DNA of 64,000 nucleotides from Rheum nobile (GCA_027886185.1 WOAB01000041.1:3224001-3288000), one strand, 5' to 3'; shown: positions 43,029-54,300, counted from the stretch's first letter. Translations and numbers: made by a program. The notes: generated from the letters alone by a model not told the origin.

Positions 43029-43877
43029 TAGTTCCAGTTGCTTTTACTAGTTCCCTTGCTTTGACTAGATTTGATCTCTTCTATGATTTCTTTGAAAATA
43101 TTGATGATATTTGATCTTGTGATGACCTCGCATGCCATGTAATAATTGTTCTAAAGCATGTTCTTAATATTCTTGCATGATCTCATGATTTTATGATATG
43201 ATTAGACCTTGATTACATCTCTTTGTTGGCCTCAAAGTAGTCGATTTGATCTTTCTTTTTTATCCGTCATCATAAGCCGAAATGATAATCGACTACAAAC
43301 CGTCATAAGCCTGACTTCATTGTATAATTCCCTATGATCCATCTTTAGTCCACATCTGGGAATTATCTTTGTAGTGTCAAAATGCCAACCTTATTTTCTT
43401 GATATGGGTATGTACTTTTCTTGAGTGTTACTTGGTTTCCTACATAAATGTACCCATATCTATCCTACTTCGTGTCAATTTCTGAAGAAAGGAACTGGGA
43501 ATTGCTTCCAACGGCCAGATTTCAAGTTCGATGATACTTCGCTGATTCCCGAGATCATTTACTGCGTTTTTAGCCGTTGAAAGTTTGTGATTGATGGTTG
43601 CTGCAGATCCGATTTTGGAGTTAATTTTGGTAATTATTTCTGATGGGATGTTGAGTTCCCTTATTTTGCTGAAGATCTTGTGGACGTTGGAGTTCCCTTA
43701 TTTGAGAAGATTTGGTAACGGCTATTTTTTGGATAGAATTTGCTCAGTAACTATAAAAGGCAGAGAGTTCAACCCTAATTCGGCACCGACTTTAATCCCT
43801 CTCTGTCTCTCACAACTATTTGTCGTGCTCTCACAACTTCTCAACTCTCAAATCTCTCAAGCCCTAAATTTGCTCTC
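43029..43877 (+). other. Spacer between RNase H and env-like ORF in element E
   Basis: Typical Sirevirus spacing. It holds a 10-bp inverted repeat, GTAGTCGATT (43238-43247) and AATCGACTAC (43287-43296), with a CATAAGCC-containing repeat between and after. No ORF is supported before 43878. Confidence 0.6.
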
Positions 43878-43994
43878 ATGGACACTAAACTCAAATCCCT
43901 TCCCGCTGATGAACTTGCCATGCTCACTGAGTACCGCAAAAAGAAGGCCGCTACTTCAACATCTCAGGCACCTTCTTCTGCCAAGACTTCGTTA
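43878..43994 (+). pseudogene. env-like ORF of element E, first part
   Basis: ATG at 43878 opens MDTKLKSLPADELAMLTEYR and a Ser/Ala/Thr-rich segment. After about 39 codons it is cut by element H. It is preceded by a non-coding leader. See 49036-50342 for the main part. Confidence 0.7.
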
Positions 43995-44256
43995 GTAGAT
44001 TCAAGTGAAGTGTGATTTTATTTACTGTTACATCGTTGCGGTGATCCTTAACATTAGACACATTTATCCCATTGATTTTACCCTTTTTATTTGTTTTATC
44101 AATTATTACTTTAGTTACAGAGTTCATCAATTTCTTATTTTTACGGCCTAGTTCACTGATAGTATTTCAACTAATATTACATTGGTCTTTGTGGGATCGA
44201 CACTTGACTACTACAACTGATCCCGTACACTTGCGGGTAGGTGTTAGCCACATCTA
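43995..44256 (+). repeat. Truncated 5' LTR of element H
   Basis: Matches 48774-49035 of the 3' LTR (landmarks TAGATTCAAGT and GATCGACACTTGACTAC), ending AGCCACATCTA. The upstream part of the LTR is lost by deletion. Confidence 0.85.
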
Positions 44257-44261
44257 GTTTT

Positions 44262-44279
44262 TGGCGCCGTTGCCGGGGA
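44262..44279 (+). other. Primer binding site of element H
   Basis: TGGCGCCGTTGCCGGGGA, tRNA-Asp type of Athila elements. Confidence 0.92.
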
Positions 44280-44386
44280 CCAATTTGTTAATATTAGTTG
44301 TCTCCTCTATTGGTGAGTCTAGGTCATTATTTTTCTTTGATTTTTTTTCCTTTTTCTATTCAGGCTATTCAGAAAGAGTCGAACAA

Positions 44387-45472
44387 ATGGATTCAGGTAT
44401 ATATGAGGTAGATTCTCACCCCTTTCTTTCTTTTAGACCTAATACACATACTCAGAGGTATGATTTTGAAAATTCTAATTTGGGTTACCCAAACCCAAAT
44501 ACTTTTAACCTCTTCTGTGAGTCTTGTGGAGCTGTAGATCATGATCATACAGGTTGTCATTTAACTCTCGAAGATATAATTGAGAGAAATTCAAATTCCT
44601 GCAATCCTAGTTGGATGACACCACCACACATACCACTCCAGCCTGAGCCCAATAAGTCCATTCAAGATTGTATGCTTAATGACTTCATCTTAAGACATGA
44701 TAGGGAAGTTAAGAAGATTGGTCAATGTCTTGAAGAAATTGTTTTTAGTGTGCTTAAACCCCTAACAACCCAATTTTCAACTCTTTTAGGTATGGTGGAC
44801 TCTTTGAAGACTCAAGTGGGTACATTAACCACACAAAATCAAAAGTTAGAAGATCAAATTGCTGAGTTGGTTAATCCAAAGTTGCCTCTAGAGCCACCTG
44901 AAGTGCATTATATTGAACAATGCACTGCTATTTTACAACGAGTTGCAAAAGAGTGGGAAGAGCCACATTTAGAAAGAAGAGAGCCTATCCAGCTGACCAA
45001 GGAGGACCCTATGATTGATGAGTTTGAGTTGTTACAGAATGCTACCCCGACCACTAGCACTATTACTGGCTGTAAGGTGTAAGAAAAGTTTCCTGATATA
45101 TTGCCCGATGTAGCTATATTACCACATGTTGCATTGGAAATCCAAGACCCCAAGGTGGAAGCTAACCCACAGAGAAAAGGTCGAAGTAGACGAAAAAAGA
45201 GAAAAAGGTGCTTTGCTGAACGGGATCGAACTGAGTTTACGAAAGGGGATCATGTGATTCTCTGTCATCATAAGTCGAGTATGTTTCCGGGAAGCAAGAG
45301 TACAAGATGGTCCAGTCCATACTACCTAAGCCGAGTTCTTCAAAATGATCCTGTTGAGCTATGGCATAAGAACTTGGGGTATTTCAAAGTGCGCAAGATT
45401 CAACTAAAGCCCTACAAAGAGCCTGATCCGATTGAGTTGGGTGTCATCGACCCGCCCAATCCGAGTCCCTGA
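44387..45472 (+). pseudogene. gag N-part fused to integrase C-part, element H
   Basis: Starts at ATG 44387 (MDSGIYEVDSHPFLSFRPN). A CCHC-like knuckle CESCGAVDHDHTGC and a coiled-coil segment (LGMVDSLKTQVGTLTTQNQK) follow, as in Athila-type gags. A TAA at 45080-45082 stops the frame, but the same frame goes on to 45472 with FTKGDHVILCHHKSSMFPG and RWSSPYYLSRV, a pattern of the C-terminal domain of Ty3 integrases (K..V.L....FPGK..S.W.GP). Protease, RT, RNase H and the integrase core are gone, so the join is a deletion scar. Confidence 0.75.
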
Positions 45473-47586
45473 CACTAGTGAAGGTCAAGCTGACGACCTA
45501 AAACAAGTGCTTTTTGGAAGGCAACCCAAAGTAAGTTCTGTTATTTTATTTTATTTTCTTTAGTAAAAAAAAGACGGGGTTGCTTTCCGGAATGTGGAAC
45601 GGTTTGTAACATATTGTGCCACCAGAAACTCTCATAAATACCGTCAATTTTCTCGAAAAAATAAAAAATACGTACTCCTTTTGCTTCTTTTTTTCTTTTT
45701 CTTTCTTCCTCCTTTTCCATGTCTTTCCGCCGGCCACCCCCTGATCCCCATTTCCATCTTCCCGATCTCTCCATCATCTCTCACCCTCTCATCGGCGACC
45801 CACCGACCACGCCAGTGACAACCAACACCGGCGACTCTCCCCGCGAACCACCGCGCCTAACCACCTCCTGCCACCATTACCAACCACCCCGACCAGCTCC
45901 GACTACTGCCTGCAACTCCCAGCTAGACCCACGCCAGACCTGCTCGAACCTTGGCACCCCAACGCACAGACCCGCTCGCGATCACCTTCTCTCGCCCTCG
46001 GCCTGCCCACGAGCCGCGCGACCCACAGATCCAAACCCAGATCCACCGTGCATTGTTGTGCGACCAAGCCGTTTCCCAGTCCCATTGCCGCCCCGACTTC
46101 CGCCCCCTGCTGCTTCTCGCGACCACCGAACCCACCGATGAGCCACCACTCGCCCACCGCAGCACTCAGCCCGCATTCCACCGCCAGATCCGAGCCGCCT
46201 CGCACCCACCTTGAACCGCACTTCAGCTTGTATTACACGAGGAGAAATGCTGTTGAATAGGCTTGCGTACACATGAGACTATGCTGGATTTTTCCAACCC
46301 CTGGTCCTTTCCGTATATATATGCCTGACAATTTGGTGAGTTTCTTTTCCTTTTTTTTTATATCTATATTTTTTATATCTAGGGGACAATATAGAATTTA
46401 AGCTTGGGGGAAGGATAATTCCATATATAGCTCCGTTTGCATTTTAGTGATTTTTTTTGTGTCATTTTTTTCGCTTTTGCATAACATCTCATGCATCATG
46501 CATTGTATTTTAGGTGTTTGATATATTTTCCAGGATTTGCTTTGTTTGTTTGTCTTGCGAAATTCCCCTTGAAATACTTTGGTTGTTGATATTGTAATTG
46601 ATTTTAAGCATGTTGATGAGAATTTTCATATTTAATGATGTTTGAGTTGTAGTATGTATTTAGTCATTTATTGAGACTAGTTAGGACTGAAATTCTGGAC
46701 ACAATTACCTGTGAGCTTTTGAGCCTTATGACTGCAAATAATTGAATCCTCTTTTTCTTTTTCATGTGTGTGATTCTCGCTTTGATTGATGTATCTCTAG
46801 AACTTGCATGCTATAAAAATGATTGATGCATTATTTTCATTAGCCTATATTTCTCTTTACCACCCTTATATGTTATTCCTCTGTTTAAAGCTCGTTGAGC
46901 CTAATTAACCTATTCTTTGGAAGTTCCATAAAAACATCATGAGCCTAATGATTAGCCTTTCATCCATCCGGGAATTAGGATGATTTATTTGTTTTTATGG
47001 TTGCAAGTCAAGCTTGGAGGAGTTATTTGTATGATGTGTTATGGTTGAAAGTGTTGTGGCTTTTGAAAGAAAAAAAAAAGAAGAAAAAAAGAGAAGAAAA
47101 AAAAGGAGCCAAGAATAAAGGGCAATTTGATGAAAAGAATGGTACGAGAAATTCTCTAAGTTTGGTGTTGTCTTGGTTAGTTCATCTTTCCCGGATTTAA
47201 CACCACATGGCCAAATTATATCCCTACCTTTCTTTTTACCTGGCCTCATTACAACCCAACAAAAGTCCTCTTGATTTATGTCATGTACAAGGTCCCTAGT
47301 GGTGGAGATTTAAGACACTGATGCAAGCTTATGGTAGATGAGTTTTCAAAGTAGAGATTTGAGCGAAAACACTTACCCTAAACACATGAGCGAGAGTGAT
47401 TCATATTCTTTTTCCTAAGCGAGGTCTAGAGTGGATGGACTAACTTGTCTCTTTAATGATTACTTGTATGATGATTACATTGTTAAATATTTAAGTTTTC
47501 ATGGACTTGTTTGGATATTAGGTAGACACAACCTTTGTATTTCTTGTGGAATTTTTGAACTACGTTCTTGCTTGAGGACAAACAAG
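45473..47586 (+). other. Long 3' non-coding region of element H
   Basis: A C-rich stretch at about 45720-46210 gives Pro/Arg-rich frames on several registers, which I do not read as a gene. It is followed by AT-rich sequence. A first purine tract, TTTAAGCTTGGGGGAA, lies at about 46398-46413. Such long 3' regions with two purine tracts occur in Athila-type elements. Confidence 0.6.
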
Positions 47587-47605
47587 GTTTAAGCTTGGGG
47601 GAATT
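47587..47605 (+). other. Polypurine tract of element H
   Basis: TTTAAGCTTGGGGGAATT lies directly before the 3' LTR start TGATAACATATAA. It matches the internal copy near 46398. Confidence 0.85.
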
Positions 47606-49035
47606 TGATAACATATAATTTATACATATTTTAGGAGTCTAGTTGCATATTAGATTAGATCATTTTCATGCATATTTTATATTTTTATTAATTAATTTTG
47701 TATTCGAAATCTACACTCATATTTTTATATATTTGAAGCATTTATATGTTGTTTGATGATGGATTCGTTGTCAAGCCAAAAAAGGAGCAAAGGACCGGCC
47801 TACTAATTGTTGTCCGATCCAACTTTTATATTCGTTGAGCTGCTATAAATGTAGATATGGAGTTTGATGGGCCATGCTGATTGGGTTGAAAGTGCCGCCG
47901 ATGTGCAATTTGTGATGGGCCCGAGAATTCTCCTTGAAAGGGCGGCGATTAACAGTGGAGGATATGTTATCCTATTTATGCAACTATATATTTGACTTGG
48001 AGGGGTGGCATATTGAGGAGGTAATCTTAGACTTAGTTTAGGTTTTATTGATTTTAGCTTTAGTTTGCTTTTGAGTTTTACACATCAGCCGTTGAATTTC
48101 AAGAAGGGATTTTGGCACTATAGCACTTTGAAGATTTGGGTATTATTGTTCTAGCCTTTGTCAACTTGGATTATTTTACATCGAGACTAAATTCTTTTAT
48201 CTCCCGTATTTATTGAATAATTCATATTTGTTGTTGGCTAGTTTAAATCTATCGAATATGTCTTAAATTATGTTTGGCTAAATCCTTAGTTCTCAGGTTG
48301 GGATGCTCTCGACGATGCTTATGTATTTAGAATTATTTCTTTGCCTGAATTGAAATAATATTTGATTCGTTCCTAGATGCTTTATGCCCATATTAGCCTA
48401 TGTGAAATGGACCCTATTAGGGTTTGAGACTGAAATATGATAACTTTAATAGGTAGTCAGGTAGAGTTTGAGACTGAGAGGTGATAACTTCTACTGGAAT
48501 CCTAGGAATTGAACATGAGTGTTATTTGTGCGACAACAACTTAATTACTCTTGAGGATTAATAGGCAATCATAGATGTTCTAGGTTTGAGTTGGATTAGC
48601 GGAGCGCAACAGTGAATGTTATTTTAGTTTATCCCTAGACTCTAAGTGCGTTAAAGGGTTTGGATGAGATTAGCTATGCGCGACAGCGATTGTTAGTTTA
48701 GTCCAGACACGTTTACTATCGTCTGAAAGGAGTTAGTAGATTACTTTAGATAGCCTACCTTCAAATAATTTGGACTAGATTCAAGTAAAGTGTGATTTTA
48801 TTTATTATTGCATCGTTGCGGTGATCCTTAACCTTAGACACATTTATCCCATTGAATTTACCCTTTTTATTTGTTTTATCAATTATTACTTTATTTACAG
48901 ATTTCATCAATTTCTTATTTTTACGGCCTAGTTCACTGATAGTGTTTCAACTAATATTACATTGGTCTATGTGGGATCGACACTTGACTACTACAACTGA
49001 TCTTGTACACTTGCTGGTAGGTTTTAGCCACATCA
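47606..49035 (+). repeat. 3' LTR of element H (1430 bp)
   Basis: TGATAACATATAA to TTAGCCACATCA. The last 262 bp match the shortened 5' copy. Confidence 0.88.
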
Positions 49036-50342
49036 CCATCTCCCCCGCTCCGACTCAAGAGGGTTACCATCACTCGTCTCCTTCCCATGAGAACGAGCCC
49101 ATCAACGTGGAACTCCTCCCAACGCCTCCGGCATCATTCAAATTGCCTGGAGACTCCCAGTCGGTGACCGGTCGTGTTAAGCGGCGTGCTGCAAAAGGGG
49201 CTCAAGGTGTCTCATTGCTTCAATTGGAGGAGGCCCCAAAAGCCAAGACGACCAAGTCAGACAAGGGGAAGAAGCCCCAAACCAAGGTTGTGCAGTCTAT
49301 CTCTCTGGTTCCCTCTGCGGTGCCTCCCGCCCTTGCTTCCAAGAGGATCTTGGAGCCACTGATCAATGGCGAGGAATTCTGGGGCTCCGCCGATGACGAT
49401 CTCATCTCCTCTGCTCACTCTCTTCTACAACTTCAGGGGTGGGACAAACTGATTGTGGAGCCATTCGTTGTCAACGAGGATCTTGTCCGTATGTTCTATC
49501 AATTCATGGTGTTTGTGCCGGCAAAGGTTGATAAGCCTGCTAATGACGCTATTCTCACTTGGGGAGGTAACCTTATCCTTCTTTCTGCTGTTGTCATTGG
49601 TTCTGCTTTGGAAGTTTCCACTAGTGAAGGTTACAATGTCATCATTAAAAGGAACTAGCCTAAAGGGTGCAAACAGGCCATCATGAACACTGTATTTGAT
49701 GGTTCCCATCCTGCTAAGGGATCTCTGCTCACCAAGTATCTTCGCCTGGATAAGAAGTTGTTGCACACCTTCTTGATCAAGAACATCATCCCCTGCCAGG
49801 AGAAGCGCGATACAATGTTGGTTGGCGATGTTGTTTTGATGGAGAAGATGATTTTGGGAGTTCCCATCGATCTTCCTCATATTACGCTGGGTCACATGCA
49901 GTACTATAAGGCCCACTCTACTCATGCTCTACCTTATCCACACTTGGTCAAGAAAATTCTATGTCGCCTTGGTATGTATCTGAGTGGTGTCGAGGAAACT
50001 CAGTTCTCTCGATTCCTAACTATGACTACTGTTGGGCGGCCAATGCATAAAGCTCATGTGGATGAGGAGTCTGAGGAAGAGAAAGAAAAAGAGGAAACTC
50101 AATAAAGGCCGTCTGAACCCCGCCTGGTCCCTGACACTCATGTGCTTCTAGAGAGTCTGGGGCGAATTGAGCATGCCTTGGTTGATGGGTTCAACCATGT
50201 TGCCTCTACTGTTAAGAAATGGAGTAACTTCACCAATGAGATGGTGGTGGAGTTATGGAAGACCTCTACTGCTCTGGTGAAGAAGATTTCGAAGTTAGTG
50301 GACAAAAAGGTTGCGCAGGAGACAGAGAAGGCTAAGGAGTAG
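49036..50342 (+). pseudogene. env-like ORF of element E, main part, two stops
   Basis: After H the frame gives a Pro/Ser-rich stretch, a basic segment (VTGRVKRRAAKG), and from about 49340 a region with GWDKLIVEPFVVNEDLVRMF that resembles the 'putative plant transposon protein' domain found in third ORFs of Sireviruses and Athila elements. TAG at about 49656 and TAA at 50103-50105 interrupt it. The tail (50142-50342) is Lys-rich and coiled-coil-like (KISKLVDKKVAQETEKAKE). No clear signal peptide or fusion-like motif is visible, so a true envelope role is doubtful. Confidence 0.65.
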
Positions 50343-50589
50343 TTCTCCTAGTTCCCTACTCGGATGACACAGAGCCCTTAGTTCCCTTAGGATCCCACTT
50401 CCATATTATGATCTTTTTTGTGTGTCTCTGAGTGTTATCTTTTGTTATATGTTATCTCTGTCTTTCTTATATTTAATGAAATATTTTGGGGTCCTTGCGT
50501 TGTTAAGTCTTGCTTTCAACTTTTATTTCGGTGTCATTTCTCTATAGTTCAAAATAATTCATTGGTTATCTCTAAATTTTCTTTGTTGA

Positions 50590-50843
50590 TCATCTAACTG
50601 TTTCTTTTTGATGATGTCCAAAGGGGAATGAACTCTGTAACTTGGAACTAATAGGATGAAAGGAACTCTTAACTGGTTGTCATCTTAAGGGGGGATTTAG
50701 AAATCAGTTTACTTGTTGAGGGGGAATATGCAATTCACTAATGATCATTCTACATCTAGCTTTGCTTGTCTTGAACATATCATTCATGCCTATTATAGAT
50801 ATGTCATGTTCTACTTGTTTGTCATCATCAAAAAGGGGGAAAC
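50590..50843 (+). other. Cluster of polypurine tracts of element E
   Basis: Four tracts precede the 3' LTR: CCAAAGGGGAATG (about 50618), TTAAGGGGGGATTTAG (about 50685), TTGAGGGGGAATATG (about 50716) and AAAAAGGGGGAAAC (50830-50843). Multiple tracts at this place are a known Sirevirus feature. Confidence 0.8.
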
Positions 50844-51686
50844 TGTTAGGATGTGAACTTTCGGGAACTCTAGTTCCCTTGAAATTTCTCTCCTTTAGTT
50901 TTCCTAGTTTTGACAATGACAAACACTTTGCTATTAATATTTCCATATGTGTAGCTGAACATGGAACTCAGGCTCTGGAAATGAAGAAGAGACCAAGACG
51001 CCAGAATTGGGAACTGGCACAGGAACTAAGGAATAACGAAGCCGCACTAACTGGAAAGAGATATCATGAGCGGCGGCTGGCAGTTTAGGGTAGATCGTTA
51101 TCTTAGAGAGAGAAGATAAAGATATCATGTTTCCATATATTTTAGGAGATTATTTGTATATCTTTTATGGAAACGAAAGTGTGTAAAATCGGGAAGGATA
51201 ATATTTGGTAACAAATATTATCTTTTCAGATTACTTTTGGTTATTTTATTCATGCATATCAACCAGTTGTAGATCTTGATTCTGTATGGTTGAGATGTAT
51301 AATTAAAGTCATCAAACTCTCTCATTTCATAAGTTTTTACACATTGCCGAAGGTGAAGAAAACTGTGCTTGTTCTTGTGAGAAGAACTGTGTAAGTCTCT
51401 TGCTTTTTGTGCTTGATTAGGTCGAATTAGGTAGAGAGTCTTAAGTGTGTCTTAAGTCTTTAAGCTTTGTGTTCTATTCTAATTGATTGTAATCGAATCC
51501 TGAATAAAACAAGTAGACTTTGAAATCCTCTTGAAAGAGAGGTAGTCGGTTTTATCCTGGATAACTAGTTGGTTATCAAAGGTTCCCACTCTAAGGAACT
51601 TGTTTTAAATCTGTTTTGTTACTTATTCCGTTGCTAAGGAACTGAACTCTCAGATCCCTTTGATTGCTAACAAGTACGATCATACA
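50844..51686 (+). repeat. 3' LTR of element E (843 bp)
   Basis: Matches 24863-25707 with many substitutions; the TATA box has changed (TATAATTA). It ends ATCATACA at the CAAAT duplication. Confidence 0.93.
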
Positions 51687-51691
51687 CAAAT

Positions 51692-51757
51692 GATACACAC
51701 CGGACAAATCATAGTATGCACTACGCTCAGCAAAAGTATGGTCGAAAAGAAAAATCC
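51692..51757 (-). pseudogene. Possible host coding exon, right of E
   Basis: The minus strand has an open frame (FDHTFAERSAYYDLSGVYH) that continues in register across the E insertion into the piece at 24777-24857. Just upstream is a pyrimidine-poor but AG-ending sequence (ATGTAACAG) that could be a splice acceptor. A second register is also open and strongly hydrophobic (FFFSTILLLSVVHTM), so the true frame is uncertain. The protein family is not recognised. Confidence 0.33.
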
Positions 51758-51768
51758 TGTTACATTTA

Positions 51769-52169
51769 CCCTCTGTTTGGTAAGTCGTTAATGAAGGGAA
51801 AAGAAAAGAAGGTAAAATAATGAGGGGAGGAGAAAAGAAAAGAAATTGAATGATTTTAATTAAATGTTATTTGGATGAAAGAGAAGAGAAAGAGAATTTT
51901 AATGAGAATGGTGTTTAAAAATAGGAAGGATTTTGAAGGAAACAAAGAAGAAAAAAACAAATAAAATTTAACCTTTTTATATATAAAAAAAATCATTGTT
52001 ATACAAATCCATTCAAATTCCTCCAATTTTGAAACGTCTCACTCCCCTCCAAATTCCCCATTTATTTTCTCTCACTTTCCCATCCATCCTCTTCAAATCT
52101 CCTAATTAATTTATCCAAACACATTGATATTTTCCCTTTCCTTTCAAATCTCCATTTCCAAACAAAGGG
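51769..52169. mobile_element. Tourist/Harbinger-like MITE (401 bp)
   Basis: Ends CCCTCTGTTTGG and CCAAACAAAGGG form an inverted repeat. The 3-bp duplication TTA lies at 51766-51768 and 52170-52172, as in PIF/Harbinger elements. There is no ORF. The interior is purine-rich on the left and pyrimidine-rich on the right, giving long self-complementarity. Confidence 0.75.
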
Positions 52170-52218
52170 TTATGTGGCTCGAAATCCTTTGAAGAAACAC
52201 TAATATTTGCATCAACAA
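52170..52218 (-). other. Short host-like segment between MITE and D
   Basis: These 49 bp join the MITE to the end of element D. With the MITE set aside they adjoin 51768. They may be part of the same exon or its intron. Confidence 0.3.
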
Positions 52219-52265
52219 TGTAGGGTCATAGATGTTAGTGATCAAAGGGAACTGAGCCTTCAGAG
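52219..52265 (-). repeat. 3' LTR remnant of element D
   Basis: On the minus strand it reads CTCAGTTCCCTTTGATCACT and ends ACCCTACA, like the end of E's LTR (CAGATCCCTTTGATTGCTAA ... CATACA). Confidence 0.6.
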
Positions 52266-54300
52266 AAGTTTGTCGATCACACCTTTCTACAAGAGCCAAG
52301 TTTGTCGATCACACCATGTCGATAGCCATTGGCTGTTAGGAACTGGGTGAGGCGATCATACCAAGCTCGAGGAGCTTGTTTTAGACCGTAGAGAGCCTTG
52401 TCCAAGAAATATACGTGGTCAGGGTGATCGTCATTTTCGAATCTTGGAGGTTGCTTGACATAAACGTCTTCCTGAAGAAATCCATTGAGAAAAGCAGTCT
52501 TCACATCCATCTAAAAGAGCTTACAGGCTTTGTGTGAAGCATAGGTGATAAGCAGTTGGATAGCTCTCAATCTTGCCACGGGGGTAAAGGTCTCATCATA
52601 ATCAATTCTTTCCTATTGATTGTAGCCTTGAGCTACCAAGCGTGCCTTATTTCGAGTCACTGCACCTGAATCATCCAGCTTGTTGCGAAACACCCACCTA
52701 GTTCCTATGATGTGCTTGTTCTGTGGTCGAGGAACTAGTCGCCACACTTTGTTCCTTTCGAACTGATGAAGTTCTTCTTGCATGGCTTGAATCCAGTCGG
52801 CGTCTTTCAGAGCCTCAGTGATGTTCTTCGGTTCGATAAGAGACAAAAACGCATTGAAAGCACAATAAGTCATATCCTCAAAGCCATACCTAACTGGAGG
52901 CTTGACGGTCCTTTTGTCTCTGTTTGGAATAATAAGATCAGTTCCAGGAACATCAACAGCTTCAGATTCAGCAACATTGGAAGAGGATACAATTGGTTCA
53001 TCCACAAGAACAGGAGTGTCATCAGCAATGTGTGGAATGGAGGGAACTGAAGCACCTACAGCATCTTGAGAGATGGAGGGAACTGGAGTGCTATCAGGGG
53101 ATGCTGCAGTTTTTGAATCAGTCATATTTGAGGGAACTACGGGAGGAGTAGGACCAGACATGTTAGGATAAGAGTTATGCTTGAAGGATGCTTCATAATT
53201 TGAGTTTGCATTGTCTCTTTGGAACGTATCTTCCGAGGGAACTGAGAGATCCTACACAGACTTTAACGACATTTTTTCATTGAAAATAACATGAATGCTT
53301 TTCTCTACCTTTTTGGTTTGTTTGTTGAAAACCTTGTATGCTTTGCTATTGGAAGCATAACCAATGAAGATTCCTTCATCACTCATGGGATCAAACTTAC
53401 CCAGATTATCCTTACCATTATTGTGAATAAAACACTTGCACCCGAAGACTCTTAGATGAGAGATGTTGGGAACTCTGCCTCTAAGTAATTCATAAGAAGT
53501 ATTCTCAAGCATGGGGCGCAACATTGCCCGATTCAAAATGTAGCAAGCAACATTTACAGCTTCAGCCCAGAAAGACTGAGGAAGACCACTCAAGATGAGC
53601 ATAATGCGAGCCATGTCTTCCAAAGTCTTGTTCTTTCTCTCGACAACTCCGTTCTGCTATGGAGTGTAAGGGGCCAAGAAGTTGTGATCAATTCCATGTT
53701 CCCTGCAAAAGGTTAGAAAAACTCTATTTTCGAATTCAGTTCCATGATCGGAACGAATAGCACGCACATATACATTTCAGCATTGATTTTAGGAAGACCA
53801 TGAACAAGTTCCTTTGGATGTAGCTTGTGGATGAGCTTGATGCTTGCATGACCCAGTCGTTGATGCCACAGATTCGTTTGATCTTCAATTGACGAAAGGC
53901 ACAGCTTCTCCTTAGGAACAAACTTTGGATCAATAACATAGACATTATTGAACCTTTTTCCCTTTAAGATTACTTTTTTCCTGATGGTCTTCCACAAAAC
54001 ATTCCTTAGAGGTAAAGCGAACCTCATTGCCTCCTTAATCACACAGTTATGACACACTTATTAGATCAAAACCCAAATTTTCAATGAGATGAACATTACT
54101 TACCTTGATGTGATCTGTAAGATCTACATTACCAACTCCACAGATTGCTCCTTTTCTCTTATCCCCGAAAGAAATATTTCATCCGCGGTGTTGTTGAAGT
54201 GATGACATTTTTCTTCTGTTTTCGGTCATATGGCACGAGCAACCACTATCTATGTACCATTTGTATTGTCGCCTCACTTCGTCCTGCACAAGGGAACTTA
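52266..54300 (-). pseudogene. pol of element D, internally deleted
   Basis: Protease with intact DSGCS (about 54233-54247), then the GAG-pre-integrase region. A deletion at about 53755-53785 removes the segment with the first catalytic Asp of integrase. The second Asp region, the Glu region (damaged: Gln codon changed to a stop near 53657) and the C-terminus follow. The linker and RT start (53161-52613) are well kept. RT ends near 52290 within NGYRHGVIDK, where a 17-bp repeat (GTGTGATCGACAAACTT twice within 32 bp) marks the deletion scar. Confidence 0.88.

Larger units (their letters stand above)
43995..49035 (+). mobile_element. Athila-like deletion derivative H
   Basis: 3' LTR 47606-49035 (1430 bp, TGAT...ATCA) and a shortened 5' LTR copy (43995-44256) enclose a primer site of the tRNA-Asp type and a 3.3-kb interior. 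The interior joins an N-terminal gag piece to a C-terminal integrase piece, so most of pol is deleted. Two identical purine tracts (46400 and 47590) are present. The first about 1.2 kb of the 5' LTR and the left target duplication are missing. It sits in the env-like ORF of E. Confidence 0.85.
24863..51686 (+). mobile_element. Sirevirus-like Copia element E, split by four nested insertions
   Basis: 5' LTR 24863-25707 and 3' LTR 50844-51686 are flanked by CAAAT (24858-24862, 51687-51691). Between them, after setting aside F (27410-33121), a solo LTR (34956-35686), G (36176-41745) and H (43995-49035), lie primer site, gag, protease, integrase, RT, RNase H and an env-like ORF, followed by several purine tracts. 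That arrangement is the Sirevirus hallmark within Copia. Stops, a frameshift and changed catalytic residues make every ORF defective. The LTRs differ at many sites, so it is the older host of the later insertions. Confidence 0.9.

Noticed and set aside
45719..46214. Pro/Arg-rich ORFs as genes
   Set aside because: C-rich composition opens all registers; they lie in the 3' non-coding part of element H.
49036..50342. A true retroviral envelope glycoprotein
   Set aside because: No clear signal peptide, fusion peptide or membrane anchor; it matches the pattern of plant third ORFs of unproven function, so only 'env-like' is used.
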